From assembly GCA_934149075.1 (NCBI GenBank), contig CAKPDR010000020.1, positions 1 to 17,457 on the forward strand: a DNA stretch of 17,457 nt. The letters are read 5' to 3'. The stretch comes from an uncultured Clostridia bacterium. Lineage in GTDB: Bacteria > Bacillota > Clostridia > TANB77 > CAG-508. Numbering within the stretch: position 1 is the first letter of the stretch; every line of letters starts with the position of its first letter. The position numbers were made by a program, and so were the translations under genes. Of this stretch, positions 1-7,548 are shown one piece after another. Below the pieces are notes generated by a model. The model was not told the DNA's origin and made no database searches. It worked only from the letters and a program-made list of their open reading frames with translations.

Positions 1-1230
1 GTAAAAATAATAGTAGGAAAATCACAAAAATACTTTAAAAAGCAACAAGATTACTTAGGACATGTAAATGGTCAAGTAGAAGAAGTATTTTCAGGTTTAA
101 CAATTGTAAAAGCTTTTAATGGAGAAGAAGATGCACAAAAAGAATTTGAAAAGGCAAATTCTGAATTATATAGTTCAGCATGGAAATCACAATTTTTATC
201 AGGATTAATGCATCCAATAATGAACTTTATATCAAATATTGGATATGTAGGTGTAGCAATAGCAGGAGGGTATCTAGCTATTAATGGAAATATTACAGTA
301 GGAGATATACAAAGTTTTATACAATATAATAAGCAATTCACACAACCTATAAATCAAATTGCACAAGTATCAAGTATGTTACAAGCAATGGTTGCTGCAA
401 CTGAAAGAATATTTGAATTTTTAGAAGAAGATGAAGAAGTTGAAACTTATGTAGAAGGAACGACAACAGAAGGATTAAAAGGAAATGTAAAATTCGAACA
501 TGTAAAATTTGGATATAACCCAGAAAATACTGTAATAAAAGATTTTAATGCAGATGTCCATGAAGGTCAAAAAATTGCAATTGTAGGACCAACAGGAGCT
601 GGAAAATCAACAATGGTAAAACTTCTTATGAGATTTTATGATGTAACAGATGGTGCAATATTACTTGATGGTCATAACATCAAAGATTTCAAAAGAGGCG
701 AATTACGTCAAATGTTTGGAATGGTATTGCAAGATACATGGTTGTTTGATGGAACAGTAAAAGATAATATAAAATATAGTAGAGAAGATGCAACAGATGA
801 TGAAGTTATTCAAGCAGCTAAAGCAGCTAGAGTACATCATTTTATAAAAACATTACCTAATGGATATAATTCAGCTTTAGGAGACGAAACAAGTGGAGTT
901 TCAGCAGGACAAAAGCAATTGCTTACAATTGCAAGAGTAATTTTAGCAGATCCTAAAATATTAATTTTAGATGAAGCAACATCAAGTATAGATACAAGAA
1001 CTGAAATAGAAATTCAAAAAGCTATGGATAATTTAATGAAAGGTAGAACATCTTTTATAATTGCACATAGATTATCAACAATAAAAAATGCTGATTTAAT
1101 TTTAGTTATGGACCATGGAGATATTGTTGAACAAGGTACACATGAACAACTTCTTGAAAAAGGAGAAGAAGGATTTTATTATAAATTATATAATAGTCAA
1201 TTCCAAGATTGTATTGATGAAGTTGAATAA
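1..1230 (+). CDS. ABC exporter (fused permease-ATPase), 5' truncated by window edge
   Basis: The open frame runs from base 1 without a start, so the gene begins outside the window; 409 residues are visible. The first ~120 visible residues are the end of a type-1 exporter membrane domain, including the cytoplasmic helix with VEEVFSGLTIVKAFNGEE. The rest is a complete nucleotide-binding domain: Walker A GPTGAGKS (586-609), Q-loop (LQDTWLF), signature VSAGQKQ (from 898), Walker B ILILDEATSSID and H-loop AHRLST. The signature departs from LSGGQ. The Walker B glutamate and the H-loop histidine are both present, so this half looks catalytically competent. Such proteins work as homo- or heterodimers in the cytoplasmic membrane and export drugs, lipids or peptides; the substrate cannot be read here. 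A promoter for the next gene overlaps its stop codon, and no terminator separates them. Confidence 0.95.
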   Translation, partial: VKIIVGKSQKYFKKQQDYLGHVNGQVEEVFSGLTIVKAFNGEEDAQKEFEKANSELYSSAWKSQFLSGLMHPIMNFISNIGYVGVAIAGGYLAINGNITVGDIQSFIQYNKQFTQPINQIAQVSSMLQAMVAATERIFEFLEEDEEVETYVEGTTTEGLKGNVKFEHVKFGYNPENTVIKDFNADVHEGQKIAIVGPTGAGKSTMVKLLMRFYDVTDGAILLDGHNIKDFKRGELRQMFGMVLQDTWLFDGTVKDNIKYSREDATDDEVIQAAKAARVHHFIKTLPNGYNSALGDETSGVSAGQKQLLTIARVILADPKILILDEATSSIDTRTEIEIQKAMDNLMKGRTSFIIAHRLSTIKNADLILVMDHGDIVEQGTHEQLLEKGEEGFYYKLYNSQFQDCIDEVE

Positions 1231-1251
1231 AACTAGACATTGTGCTATAAT
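1223..1251 (+). promoter_or_regulatory. Promoter for the mscS-type gene, overlapping the ABC gene stop
   Basis: TTGAAT (1223-1228) and TATAAT (1246-1251) are separated by 17 bp. The -35 box includes the last codons and stop of the ABC gene, so the channel gene can be transcribed on its own as well as by read-through. Confidence 0.6.
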
Positions 1252-1272
1252 TATATATAAGAGGTGATGTGA

Positions 1273-2151
1273 ATGAATATAATACAAGATATATCACAAT
1301 ATTTAGGAAAAACATTTGGTTTTTATAGTGAATATGTTGAACTGTTTATATTAACAACCTTAATATTTATAGTATTTGGAATTTTAAAGGCTATAGTAAG
1401 AGCATTATATTCAAGAGCAGATGTAAGTAATAAAAAGAAGTATTTTAGAAACAGAATGCTAAAAATAGCATTAAATATTATATCTATTATATTAGTTATA
1501 TTGCTATGGGGACATAGAATATCCGGAATGGTAACAATAATCAGTTTCTTGTCAGCAGGAATTGCTATTGCTGTTAAGGAAATAATATTTGATTTTTTTG
1601 CAGGCGTATATATTAACATGAAGAAAATATTCGAATTAGAAGATAGAGTTGAAATTAATGGAATCAAAGGTGATGTAGTAAATATTAGATCTTTAGGATT
1701 TGAAGTATTAGAAGTAGGAGATAGAGTACATGCAGAGCAGAGTACTGGTAGAATAATACATATACCAAACTCATTCGTATTCTTATATTCATTAAAGAAT
1801 TATACAAAAGCATTTAAATACATATGGGATGAAATTACTGTAAAAGTTCCATTAGATGCAGATATTGAAAAAACCAAAGAAGTTTTATATGATATTGTTA
1901 ATAGTAATGAAATTTTAGAGACTATTCCTAAAAAGATGGAAGATGCAGTTGCTGATGTTACTGTAGAGTATAGAATTTATTACAACTATCTAGATCCTAT
2001 TATTTATACTGAAATAGTTGATTCTCATGTTGAACTATATATTAGATATATTGTTCATCCTAAAAAGTCTAGAATTGTAGAAGATGAGATTTATTTAAAA
2101 ATCCTAGAAGAATATAAAAAAGGAAATATCAAATTATATATTCCTGGATAA
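1273..2151 (+). CDS. MscS-family small-conductance mechanosensitive channel
   Basis: A 292-residue protein. Hydrophobic segments lie at about residues 22-44, 62-80 and 84-116. The third is the pore-lining helix and runs into the conserved MscS stretch AIAVKEIIFDFFAGVYI, followed by the beta domain (RVEINGIKGDVVNIRSLG) and IPNSF. The C-terminal half is the cytoplasmic alpha/beta cage region. Family knowledge: MscS channels open under membrane tension and release solutes during hypo-osmotic shock. The length is close to the E. coli MscS core. The start is set by GAGGTGAT a few bases upstream of ATG 1273. The gene has its own promoter and lies 42 bp after the ABC gene. No simple terminator follows it; instead the transcript would run into the long inverted repeat E1. 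Confidence 0.92.
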   Translation: MNIIQDISQYLGKTFGFYSEYVELFILTTLIFIVFGILKAIVRALYSRADVSNKKKYFRNRMLKIALNIISIILVILLWGHRISGMVTIISFLSAGIAIAVKEIIFDFFAGVYINMKKIFELEDRVEINGIKGDVVNIRSLGFEVLEVGDRVHAEQSTGRIIHIPNSFVFLYSLKNYTKAFKYIWDEITVKVPLDADIEKTKEVLYDIVNSNEILETIPKKMEDAVADVTVEYRIYYNYLDPIIYTEIVDSHVELYIRYIVHPKKSRIVEDEIYLKILEEYKKGNIKLYIPG

Positions 2152-2293
2152 TGTAAAATAAAAGCTTATAATTATACTAATTGTTACAATTCTCCGTCTT
2201 TAAAAATATTATCTGTGTTGGGTGCCTTCCAAGTTGATTATATATATTTGAGATTTTCCCCTGTTCATTATGTTCAAAAAGAAAATCTAACAT

Positions 2294-2320
2294 AAAAACC
2301 TGAGCCTCTCTCACTCAGGC
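2294..2320 (-). terminator. Terminator-like hairpin inside E1, - strand
   Basis: Read on the - strand, GCCTGAG (2320-2314) pairs with CTCAGG (2304-2299) around a short loop and is followed directly by TTTTT (2298-2294). There is no T-run on the + strand. This suggests that any RNA from E1 is made from the - strand and ends here. Confidence 0.5.
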
Positions 2321-2377
2321 ATAAAATGCATATATGTATATGAGTTTAAACTTTTCGAATGTGATTGGAGCAATATC

Positions 2378-2451
2378 AGAATTTCTTAAATAAATTTATG
2401 GAAAGAGTTCACGAGAGTGGAAGGGTGCCATAAATTTATGTTAGAAATTCT
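2378..2451 (-). ncRNA. Conserved hairpin of E1 (26-nt loop shared with E2)
   Basis: The two 24-nt arms pair closely apart from small bulges, and the closing pairs are TTTATGG/CCATAAA. The 26-nt loop matches the E2 loop (7368-7393) at 21 positions when E1 is read on the - strand. Flanking unpaired motifs are also shared: TCGGCT with TACG on one side, CTCCA and CACATTCG on the other. Conserved loop and flanks with drifting but still paired stems are what a structured RNA would show. That an RNA is made is inference. Confidence 0.5.
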
Positions 2452-2681
2452 TATGTTGCGTATTGAGCCGAGAAAATGTTTCAAATTATATACATATATG
2501 CATTTTTCCGTGAGCATTCCTCATTTTTTTATTTAAGATTTTCTATTTTTCACTCCAATCAAACGGGGAAAATTTCAAATATATATAATCAACTTGGAAG
2601 GCACCCAACACAGATAATATTTTTAAAGACGGAGAATTGTAACAATTTTTATAATAAAAAATTTTTATTTTACATAATATC

Positions 2682-2710
2682 TTGCGCTTTTTGGAATTTT
2701 GTAGTACAAT
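2682..2710 (+). promoter_or_regulatory. Promoter of the orphan coiled-coil gene
   Basis: TTGCGC (2682-2687) and TACAAT (2705-2710) lie 17 bp apart, 34 bp before the ATG and just outside the right end of E1. Confidence 0.55.
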
Positions 2711-2744
2711 AGTATTGTTAAAAATAATTTAAGGAGGACTTCTT

Positions 2745-3713
2745 ATGGCAGTACGGTGTGCTAAGAAATTAAACTACAAACACATTTATACTCAGATTGC
2801 CAAATATGGAAAAACCATTCCAGATATGGCAGAAAAGTATGAAATGGAAGAGGATGCATTTATCAAACGGATACAAATGGGGTTAGAACCCAAATTGTTT
2901 TCAAATGCTATAAGTGCAAGTGAAAAGAACCTTAAGCACAGGCAAAGGGCAAAAAAAAGTAAAACAGTAAAAACAATTGAAAGACAGGAGGAAGAAGAAA
3001 TGTCTAGAAAAGGCGAAGAAAAGGCACTGTTAAACTACAGACAACAACAATCTGAAAAGGATAAATTAGCTTCAATTAAGGAGAAGAGACGGACTTTAGA
3101 AGATCTAAAAGGTCAAGAACAGGTATCATCAGAGTCAGAAATGAAAATTCTTGAAAAAAAAGTTGCAGAAATTGAAGAAGAATTATCTAAACAGGAAAAA
3201 GAGCTTGATACTGATAAATTATCACTTACAAGCGCAGAAAAAGTCTTAAACGATAAGCAAAAGGTTTTTGATTGGGCAAGAAAAAATCTTGAAACAGCTA
3301 AAAAACAAAAAGAAACAGCAGAACAACTTGTTGAACAAAGAGTAAGTAGTATTAAAGATTTGAAAGCTAAGAAAGAAGATGTTGAAAACCAAATTACAGA
3401 ATTAAAAAATAGAAATATCTATTTAATTGCTCCAGGTTATTCTGGTGAAAAGCCTGAATATGGCACATTCTACTCTACAGCAAAAATAGAAGAATTTGAA
3501 ACGCTTTCTATTGTAGAGACAAATGCAGAATTTGCTATTGAGCCTGAACTTAAAGAAATGCTTATTGCAGGTTATGACTCTTATAAGGAATACAGTGAAG
3601 CACTTAGATTTGTTATGCTTTGTGCAGAATATGCTTGTAAAGAAGGTGTCGAATATTCCGTGCTTGTTGATGATGAACGTTTGAAAAAACTCATCAAGAC
3701 ACATGTAGGATAA
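2745..3713 (+). CDS. Uncharacterised coiled-coil protein
   Basis: I do not recognise this 322-residue protein. Residues 1-50 are basic and helical, and KTIPDMAEKYEMEEDAFIKRIQMGL has the rhythm of a helix-turn-helix with a recognition-like second helix, but this is only a resemblance. Residues ~60-225 are highly charged and rich in Lys, Glu and Gln with heptad spacing, consistent with one long coiled coil. Residues ~226-322 look like a compact globular domain (IYLIAPGYSGEKPEYGTFY, then two helices ending KLIKTHVG). No signal peptide or membrane segment is visible, so it is probably cytoplasmic. The start has an ideal AAGGAGG site. It is a single-gene unit with its own promoter and a strong terminator. 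Its codon use looks somewhat less AT-biased than its neighbours (CGG, GGC), and it adjoins the E1 repeat; both fit an acquired gene. Confidence 0.8.
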   Translation: MAVRCAKKLNYKHIYTQIAKYGKTIPDMAEKYEMEEDAFIKRIQMGLEPKLFSNAISASEKNLKHRQRAKKSKTVKTIERQEEEEMSRKGEEKALLNYRQQQSEKDKLASIKEKRRTLEDLKGQEQVSSESEMKILEKKVAEIEEELSKQEKELDTDKLSLTSAEKVLNDKQKVFDWARKNLETAKKQKETAEQLVEQRVSSIKDLKAKKEDVENQITELKNRNIYLIAPGYSGEKPEYGTFYSTAKIEEFETLSIVETNAEFAIEPELKEMLIAGYDSYKEYSEALRFVMLCAEYACKEGVEYSVLVDDERLKKLIKTHVG

Positions 3714-3720
3714 GTCCAGA

Positions 3721-3787
3721 AATGCTCTATAATATAGAGCATTATAAAAAGGCAGATGTGGATAAAACCATGTCTGTCTTTTTTATT
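3721..3787 (+). terminator. Double-hairpin terminator
   Basis: A perfect 10-bp stem (3721-3730 with 3734-3743) is followed by a second hairpin (GGCAGATGTGG near 3751 with CCATGTCTGTC from 3768, including G-U pairs) and a run of Ts. It separates the coiled-coil gene from the S1 gene. Confidence 0.8.
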
Positions 3788-3789
3788 AC

Positions 3790-3818
3790 TTGCTAAAAAA
3801 AATCATTTGTGTTATTAT
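3790..3818 (+). promoter_or_regulatory. Promoter of the S1-domain gene
   Basis: TTGCTA (3790-3795) and TATTAT (3813-3818) are 17 bp apart, about 40 bp before the start codon and directly after the preceding terminator. Confidence 0.5.
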
Positions 3819-3858
3819 ACTCATGTAAACAAAAATCGAAAGAAAGGATGTATATAAC

Positions 3859-4776
3859 ATGGAAGAAGAAAGCTTTGAAAAATTATATAATGAAACATTA
3901 AATGAAAAGAGATTTGACAAAAGAATAACGGGAACAGTAATTCAAATTTCAAGAAAAGGAGAAATATTTGTAGACTTTAAATACAAAGCAGATGGAATAA
4001 TACCAAGAAAAGAATATTCAGATGATGAAACTAAAAATCCAAAAGATGAATTTAAACCAGGAGACAAAATAACAGCAGATGTATTAAAATGGAATGATGG
4101 ATTAGGAAATGTGCTATTATCTTACAAAAAATACAAAAGAGAGGAAGATGCAAAAAGAGAAAAAGAATTAAAAATTAAACAAGCTGAAGAAAGAAAGAGA
4201 CAAAAAATAGAAAGAACAAAAAGTCTTGAAGAATTTTGGAGTAATTTACAAATAGGAAAAACATATAAAGGAACAATTACTAAAATTGCGGATTATGGAG
4301 TATTTGTAAATTTAGGTTTAGTAACAGGATTAGCACATAAATCAGAATTAGTATGGGATAAAAATGAAAAACTTGAAAATAAATTTAAAATTGGTGATGA
4401 AATAGAAGTTAAAATAAAAGACTTCAACAAAGAAGAAAAAAGAATAAGTTTAGAATATCCACTAAAAGGAGAAAATCCATGGTTGACATTGGCTAATAAA
4501 TATAATGTTAATGATATTGTTACTTGCAAAGTAGTAAAATTTGCACCATTTGGGGCGTTTGTAGAACTAGAAAAAGGATTAGAAGGATTAGTACATAATT
4601 CAGAAATAACTGGATTAAGAAGAGTAGTAAAACCAGAAGATGAGCTTCAATTAGGTCAAATGGTTAATGCTAAAATTATAAATATCGATAGGGAAAAATT
4701 AAAAATAGGATTAACTATTAAAGAACTTGAAGGAACTTCTTCAGAATATGGATATGAGGAATATATAAGTAAATAA
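3859..4776 (+). CDS. Protein with three S1 RNA-binding domains (RpsA-like)
   Basis: A 305-residue protein with three S1 (OB-fold) domains at about 22-90, 132-200 and 215-288. The second and third are the most typical: TYKGTITKIADYGVFVNLG with GLAHKSEL, and VTCKVVKFAPFGAFVELEKGLEGLVHNSEI. A Lys/Glu-rich helical linker (91-125) separates the first from the others. Family knowledge: Firmicute proteins of this type are relatives of ribosomal protein S1 that bind single-stranded RNA. They are usually shorter than the six-domain E. coli S1, and their role in translation initiation is less clear. The start is supported by AAAGGATG upstream of ATG 3859. It is transcribed from its own promoter, and no terminator is visible before the regulator gene 60 bp downstream. 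Confidence 0.88.
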   Translation: MEEESFEKLYNETLNEKRFDKRITGTVIQISRKGEIFVDFKYKADGIIPRKEYSDDETKNPKDEFKPGDKITADVLKWNDGLGNVLLSYKKYKREEDAKREKELKIKQAEERKRQKIERTKSLEEFWSNLQIGKTYKGTITKIADYGVFVNLGLVTGLAHKSELVWDKNEKLENKFKIGDEIEVKIKDFNKEEKRISLEYPLKGENPWLTLANKYNVNDIVTCKVVKFAPFGAFVELEKGLEGLVHNSEITGLRRVVKPEDELQLGQMVNAKIINIDREKLKIGLTIKELEGTSSEYGYEEYISK

Positions 4777-4781
4777 AATAG

Positions 4782-4813
4782 TTCACATAGAATTCATATA
4801 GATTTAATATAAT
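4782..4813 (+). promoter_or_regulatory. Two 11-bp direct repeats plus -10 box: putative response-regulator site at its own operon
   Basis: TTCACATAGAA (4782-4792) is followed immediately by TTCATATAGAT (4793-4803), then TATAAT at 4808-4813. An 11-bp repeat is one DNA turn and is the usual arrangement for OmpR/PhoB-family dimers. The sequence 17 bp upstream of TATAAT is ACATAG, a poor -35, as expected for an activated promoter. The same layout precedes the MMPL gene at 9543-9574. Confidence 0.55.
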
Positions 4814-4836
4814 ATTTTTGTCGAAGAGGTGAAAAT

Positions 4837-5514
4837 ATGTTTAATGTTTTAGTAGTAGAAGATGATAAAAACCTAAAAAAGCTAATGGTCACATATTTAA
4901 AAAGAAATAATTATACGGTATTTGAAGCAAATAATGGAATACATGCATTAGATATAATTGACAAACAATATATAGATTTAGTAATTAGTGATGTTATGAT
5001 GCCGGAAATGGATGGATTTGAATTACTAAATGAATTACGAACATCAAATTATGAAATACCAATAATGCTTATTACAGCAAAAGGCGATATAAGCGATAAA
5101 AAACAAGGTTTCATTCTAGGTGCAGATGATTATATGGTAAAACCAGTAGATATGGAGGAAATGATTTTAAGAGTTTCTGTTTTATTAAAACGCGTAAAAA
5201 GTGCAAATACAAGAAAAATTGTGATAGGAGATTTAGTAATTGATTATGATCAATTAAGTGTAACAAAACATGGTAAAGTATATAATCTTGCTCAAAAAGA
5301 ATTTTACTTATTATATAAACTTATAAGTACACCAAATACTATATTTAGTAGACAAGAATTAATAGAAGAAATTTGGGGACTTGAAAGTGAATCTGAATAC
5401 AGAACGGTTGATGTTCATATTAAAAGACTACGAGAAAAACTAAGTGATTTAAATGAATTTGAAATTGTTACTGTAAGAGGAGCAGGCTATAAAGTTATTA
5501 TAAATAAGACCTGA
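4837..5514 (+). CDS. OmpR/PhoB-family response regulator
   Basis: A 225-residue protein of the usual length for the family. The receiver domain spans about 1-120, with acidic pair D9/D10, phospho-acceptor D52 (ISDVMMPEMDG), T80 and K102. The C-terminal winged-helix DNA-binding domain spans about 128-225, with EFYLLYKLISTP, the recognition helix region YRTVDVHIKRLREKL and the final wing TVRGAGYKV. When phosphorylated by its kinase it should dimerise and bind tandem DNA repeats. The start is supported by GAAGAGGTG upstream of ATG 4837. It heads an operon with the histidine kinase (31 bp gap) and the DUF308 gene. The tandem 11-bp repeats just upstream suggest autoregulation. Confidence 0.96.
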   Translation: MFNVLVVEDDKNLKKLMVTYLKRNNYTVFEANNGIHALDIIDKQYIDLVISDVMMPEMDGFELLNELRTSNYEIPIMLITAKGDISDKKQGFILGADDYMVKPVDMEEMILRVSVLLKRVKSANTRKIVIGDLVIDYDQLSVTKHGKVYNLAQKEFYLLYKLISTPNTIFSRQELIEEIWGLESESEYRTVDVHIKRLREKLSDLNEFEIVTVRGAGYKVIINKT

Positions 5515-5545
5515 TTTGTGCATTGAGAAAGGAACGAGATTAAAA

Positions 5546-6652
5546 ATGAAAGAGAAAATTTTTGGAACAAAAAGAACAATACAAAGAAGATTAGTTGTTC
5601 AATTAGCTGTTGCAATTATATTAGTAATTATTCTTTCAGCAATAGGATTATATATATTTACACATCAAGCTATATCACAATATTTAGTATTTAACTTAGA
5701 TGATGAGACAGAAAAAAGTGAATTATGGAAAATATTTAAATTGGGTGTAGGAATAATAATTGTAAATACTGTACTTATTAGTGTCGCAATTATAAGAATA
5801 TCAACTGAAATGTTAGCAGATCCATTAAAAAAGAGTATTGACGCAACCAAAAAAGTTGCAGAAGGTGACTTTTCAGTTAGACTGGAAACTAAAAGAGATG
5901 ATGAAACAAAAGAATTAGTTGATAATTTTAATAGAATGGTAAAACAACTGGGGAAAACAGAAATATTGCAAAAAGATTTTATAGACAATATATCACATGA
6001 AATTAAAACACCAATTAATTCTATACAAGGTTTTACAAAGCTTTTAGATGATAATAATTTATCAGAACAAGAAAGAAAAGAATATATAAACATTATACTA
6101 GAAGAAACGAATCGATTACTAAAACTATCAAGCAACATATTAAAATTAGCAAAATTGCAACATCAAGATAAAATAATAAATAATCAAGAAATCAATTTAT
6201 CAGAACAAATAAAAAAGGCAGTTCTATTACTAGAACCGAAGTGGAAAGACAAAAATATTAATTTTTCAATAGATGCAAAAGAAGTTTATTTTTATGGTGA
6301 TGAAGATTTATTATTTCAAGTATGGACAAACTTATTAGATAATGCTATTAAATTTTCGAATGCAAATGGAAAAATATCAGTAAAAATTAGTATTGTGCAA
6401 GATAAGATTGAGGTAAGTATAAAAGATAATGGTATAGGTATGGATAGTGATGAACTAGAAATGATATATACAAGGTTTTATCAAATAGATAAATCTCATT
6501 CAGGCGAAGGAAGCGGACTTGGTCTTGCAATTGTAAAAAGGATTGTTGAAATTTCAAATGGAGAAATAAATGTTGAAAGTGAAAAAGGAAAGGGAACAAC
6601 ATTTACTGTAGTTCTTCCCAAAAAGGAAGAAACAAATAAAATTGTTATATAA
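5546..6652 (+). CDS. Sensor histidine kinase
   Basis: A 368-residue membrane kinase from ATG 5546, preceded by GAAAGGAACGAG. An in-frame TTG at 5516 would add ten residues but lies 1 bp after the regulator stop without a fitting ribosome site, so I reject it. Transmembrane helices lie at about 14-38 and 64-84. The outside loop between them is only about 25 residues, too short for a folded sensor domain, so it probably senses within the membrane or through a partner. Then come HAMP (85-138), the dimerisation helix with H151 (NISHEIKTPIN), the N box (NLLDNAIKF, N266), the G1 box DNGIGMD (294-300) and the G2 box GEGSGLGLA. All catalytic motifs are intact. It should phosphorylate the regulator encoded upstream. 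Confidence 0.95.
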   Translation: MKEKIFGTKRTIQRRLVVQLAVAIILVIILSAIGLYIFTHQAISQYLVFNLDDETEKSELWKIFKLGVGIIIVNTVLISVAIIRISTEMLADPLKKSIDATKKVAEGDFSVRLETKRDDETKELVDNFNRMVKQLGKTEILQKDFIDNISHEIKTPINSIQGFTKLLDDNNLSEQERKEYINIILEETNRLLKLSSNILKLAKLQHQDKIINNQEINLSEQIKKAVLLLEPKWKDKNINFSIDAKEVYFYGDEDLLFQVWTNLLDNAIKFSNANGKISVKISIVQDKIEVSIKDNGIGMDSDELEMIYTRFYQIDKSHSGEGSGLGLAIVKRIVEISNGEINVESEKGKGTTFTVVLPKKEETNKIVI

Positions 6653-6670
6653 AAGAAGGGTGGAATTTTT

Positions 6671-7219
6671 ATGGAATATTTAGATAGTGTTTTAAAAAAG
6701 ACAGGTAAGGCATCTTTAGTATCATCAATTATATTTGCAATATTAGGAATAATATTAATAGCATATCCAGAAGGAACTATTAAGTTTATATCTTATGTAA
6801 TTGGAATAATGTTTATTGCAGTTGGATTATATAAGGGAATAAATTATATAAAAAATAAAGAAATTTATAATATGTTTAATTATGATATGGCATTAGGAAT
6901 TATAGCTATTATTATAGGTGCTGTTACTATAGCATATAGTAATCAGATTGGTGCTATTTTTAGAATTATGATAGGAATTTGGATTGTATATAGTGCAATT
7001 ATTAGAATGAGTTTATCTGCTAAATTAAAAGTAATAGAATCAAATACTTGGATTTATAGTTTAATTATTGCATTTGCTATGATAATATGTGGTGTATTTA
7101 TTATATGTAATTCTGGGGCTATTGTCGTTACAATTGGAACTATTATTTTAATTTATTCTATATTGGATATTATTGAAAGTATTATCTTCTTGAAGAATGT
7201 TAATAGTTTGACTAAATAA
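6671..7219 (+). CDS. DUF308/HdeD-like membrane protein
   Basis: A 182-residue, strongly hydrophobic protein with about six transmembrane segments. They are arranged as three helix pairs with the repeated pattern FAILGIILIAYPEGTIKFISYVIGIMFIAVGLYKGI, typical of DUF308/HdeD. HdeD is linked to acid resistance in E. coli; the function in Firmicutes is not established. It lies 18 bp after the kinase with GAAGGGTGG as ribosome site, so it is the third gene of the two-component operon. It could be the output, an accessory sensor or an envelope-stress target of the pair (inference). A terminator follows the stop codon. Confidence 0.85.
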   Translation: MEYLDSVLKKTGKASLVSSIIFAILGIILIAYPEGTIKFISYVIGIMFIAVGLYKGINYIKNKEIYNMFNYDMALGIIAIIIGAVTIAYSNQIGAIFRIMIGIWIVYSAIIRMSLSAKLKVIESNTWIYSLIIAFAMIICGVFIICNSGAIVVTIGTIILIYSILDIIESIIFLKNVNSLTK

Positions 7220-7224
7220 ATTAG

Positions 7225-7258
7225 AGAGATTAGTTAATGAGAATTAGCTAATCTTTTT
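7225..7258 (+). terminator. Terminator of the two-component operon
   Basis: AGATTAGTTAA pairs with TTAGCTAATCT (one G-U pair) around a TGAGAA loop, followed by a run of six Ts, shortly after the stop at 7219. Confidence 0.85.
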
Positions 7259-7286
7259 TGTTACTATATTTTTGATTGAATTTTTA

Positions 7287-7476
7287 TAAGAAAGACTTGA
7301 AATATAAACTTTTCATTACATTCCTCGGCTTATTACGAAATTTAAGAAATTCTAATTTGTTTTATGGGTCCTTTCCACTATCGTGAACTCTTACCATAAA
7401 ACTACATAAGAATTTCTAAAATTTCTCCATGCACATTCGTCATTTTATTCAAAGTTTATATTTAAAATCTTTCTTT
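7287..7476 (+). repeat. E2: 190-bp imperfect palindrome related to E1
   Basis: The ends 7287-7313 and 7450-7476 are inverted repeats (27 nt, 4 mismatches). Inside is a hairpin with arms 7345-7367 and 7394-7417 closing a 26-nt loop (7368-7393). Loop, closing pairs and flanking motifs match those of E1 read on the - strand: CTCGGCT and TACG before the stem, CTCCA and CACATTCG after it. E2 lacks the outer 83-bp arms and the terminator hairpin of E1. It lies between the operon terminator and the Fic operator. It encodes no protein that I can support. Confidence 0.8.
7345..7417 (+). ncRNA. Conserved hairpin of E2 (26-nt loop shared with E1)
   Basis: The arms AGAAATTCT...TTTTATGG and CCATAAAA...AGAATTTCT pair with one small bulge. 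The loop contains CTTTCCACT then ATCGTGAACTCTT. The stem middle differs from E1 yet still pairs. Transcription is not shown by any clear dedicated promoter. Confidence 0.5.
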
Positions 7477-7548
7477 GTATAAATTGCCATAAGTTTAGTA
7501 TTAAAAGTATTAAAAAAGTGATATTATTGGTATAAAATTAACAAAAAA

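Larger units (their letters stand above)
2179..2646 (-). repeat. E1: 468-bp near-palindromic element with 83-bp terminal inverted repeats
   Basis: Bases 2179-2261 are the reverse complement of 2564-2646 with one mismatch; each end starts with the short palindrome AATTGTTACAATT. Inside is a second inverted pair, 2326-2341 with 2488-2503 (16/16 complementary). At the centre is a hairpin with 24-nt arms at 2378-2401 and 2428-2451 closing a 26-nt loop (2402-2427). On the - strand the loop contains CCTTCCACT followed by CTCGTGAACTCTT. The same hairpin recurs in E2. A - strand terminator-like hairpin sits near the left end, which is why the - strand is given. No convincing target-site duplication and no transposase-size frame are visible. 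It could be a MITE or the gene of a long structured RNA. Confidence 0.85.

Noticed and set aside
2179..2646. E1 considered as a riboswitch or T-box leader of the downstream gene
   Set aside because: The promoter of the downstream gene lies outside E1 to its right, and the terminator-like hairpin is on the opposite strand.
2476..2712. A 78-codon open frame on the + strand
   Set aside because: It lies across the right arm of the inverted repeat E1 and the promoter of the next gene, has no ribosome site, and its composition is that of non-coding AT-rich DNA.
5516..5545. Longer N-terminus of the histidine kinase from TTG 5516
   Set aside because: The start would lie 1 bp after the regulator stop without a ribosome site; ATG 5546 has a purine-rich site upstream and begins a normal basic N-terminus.
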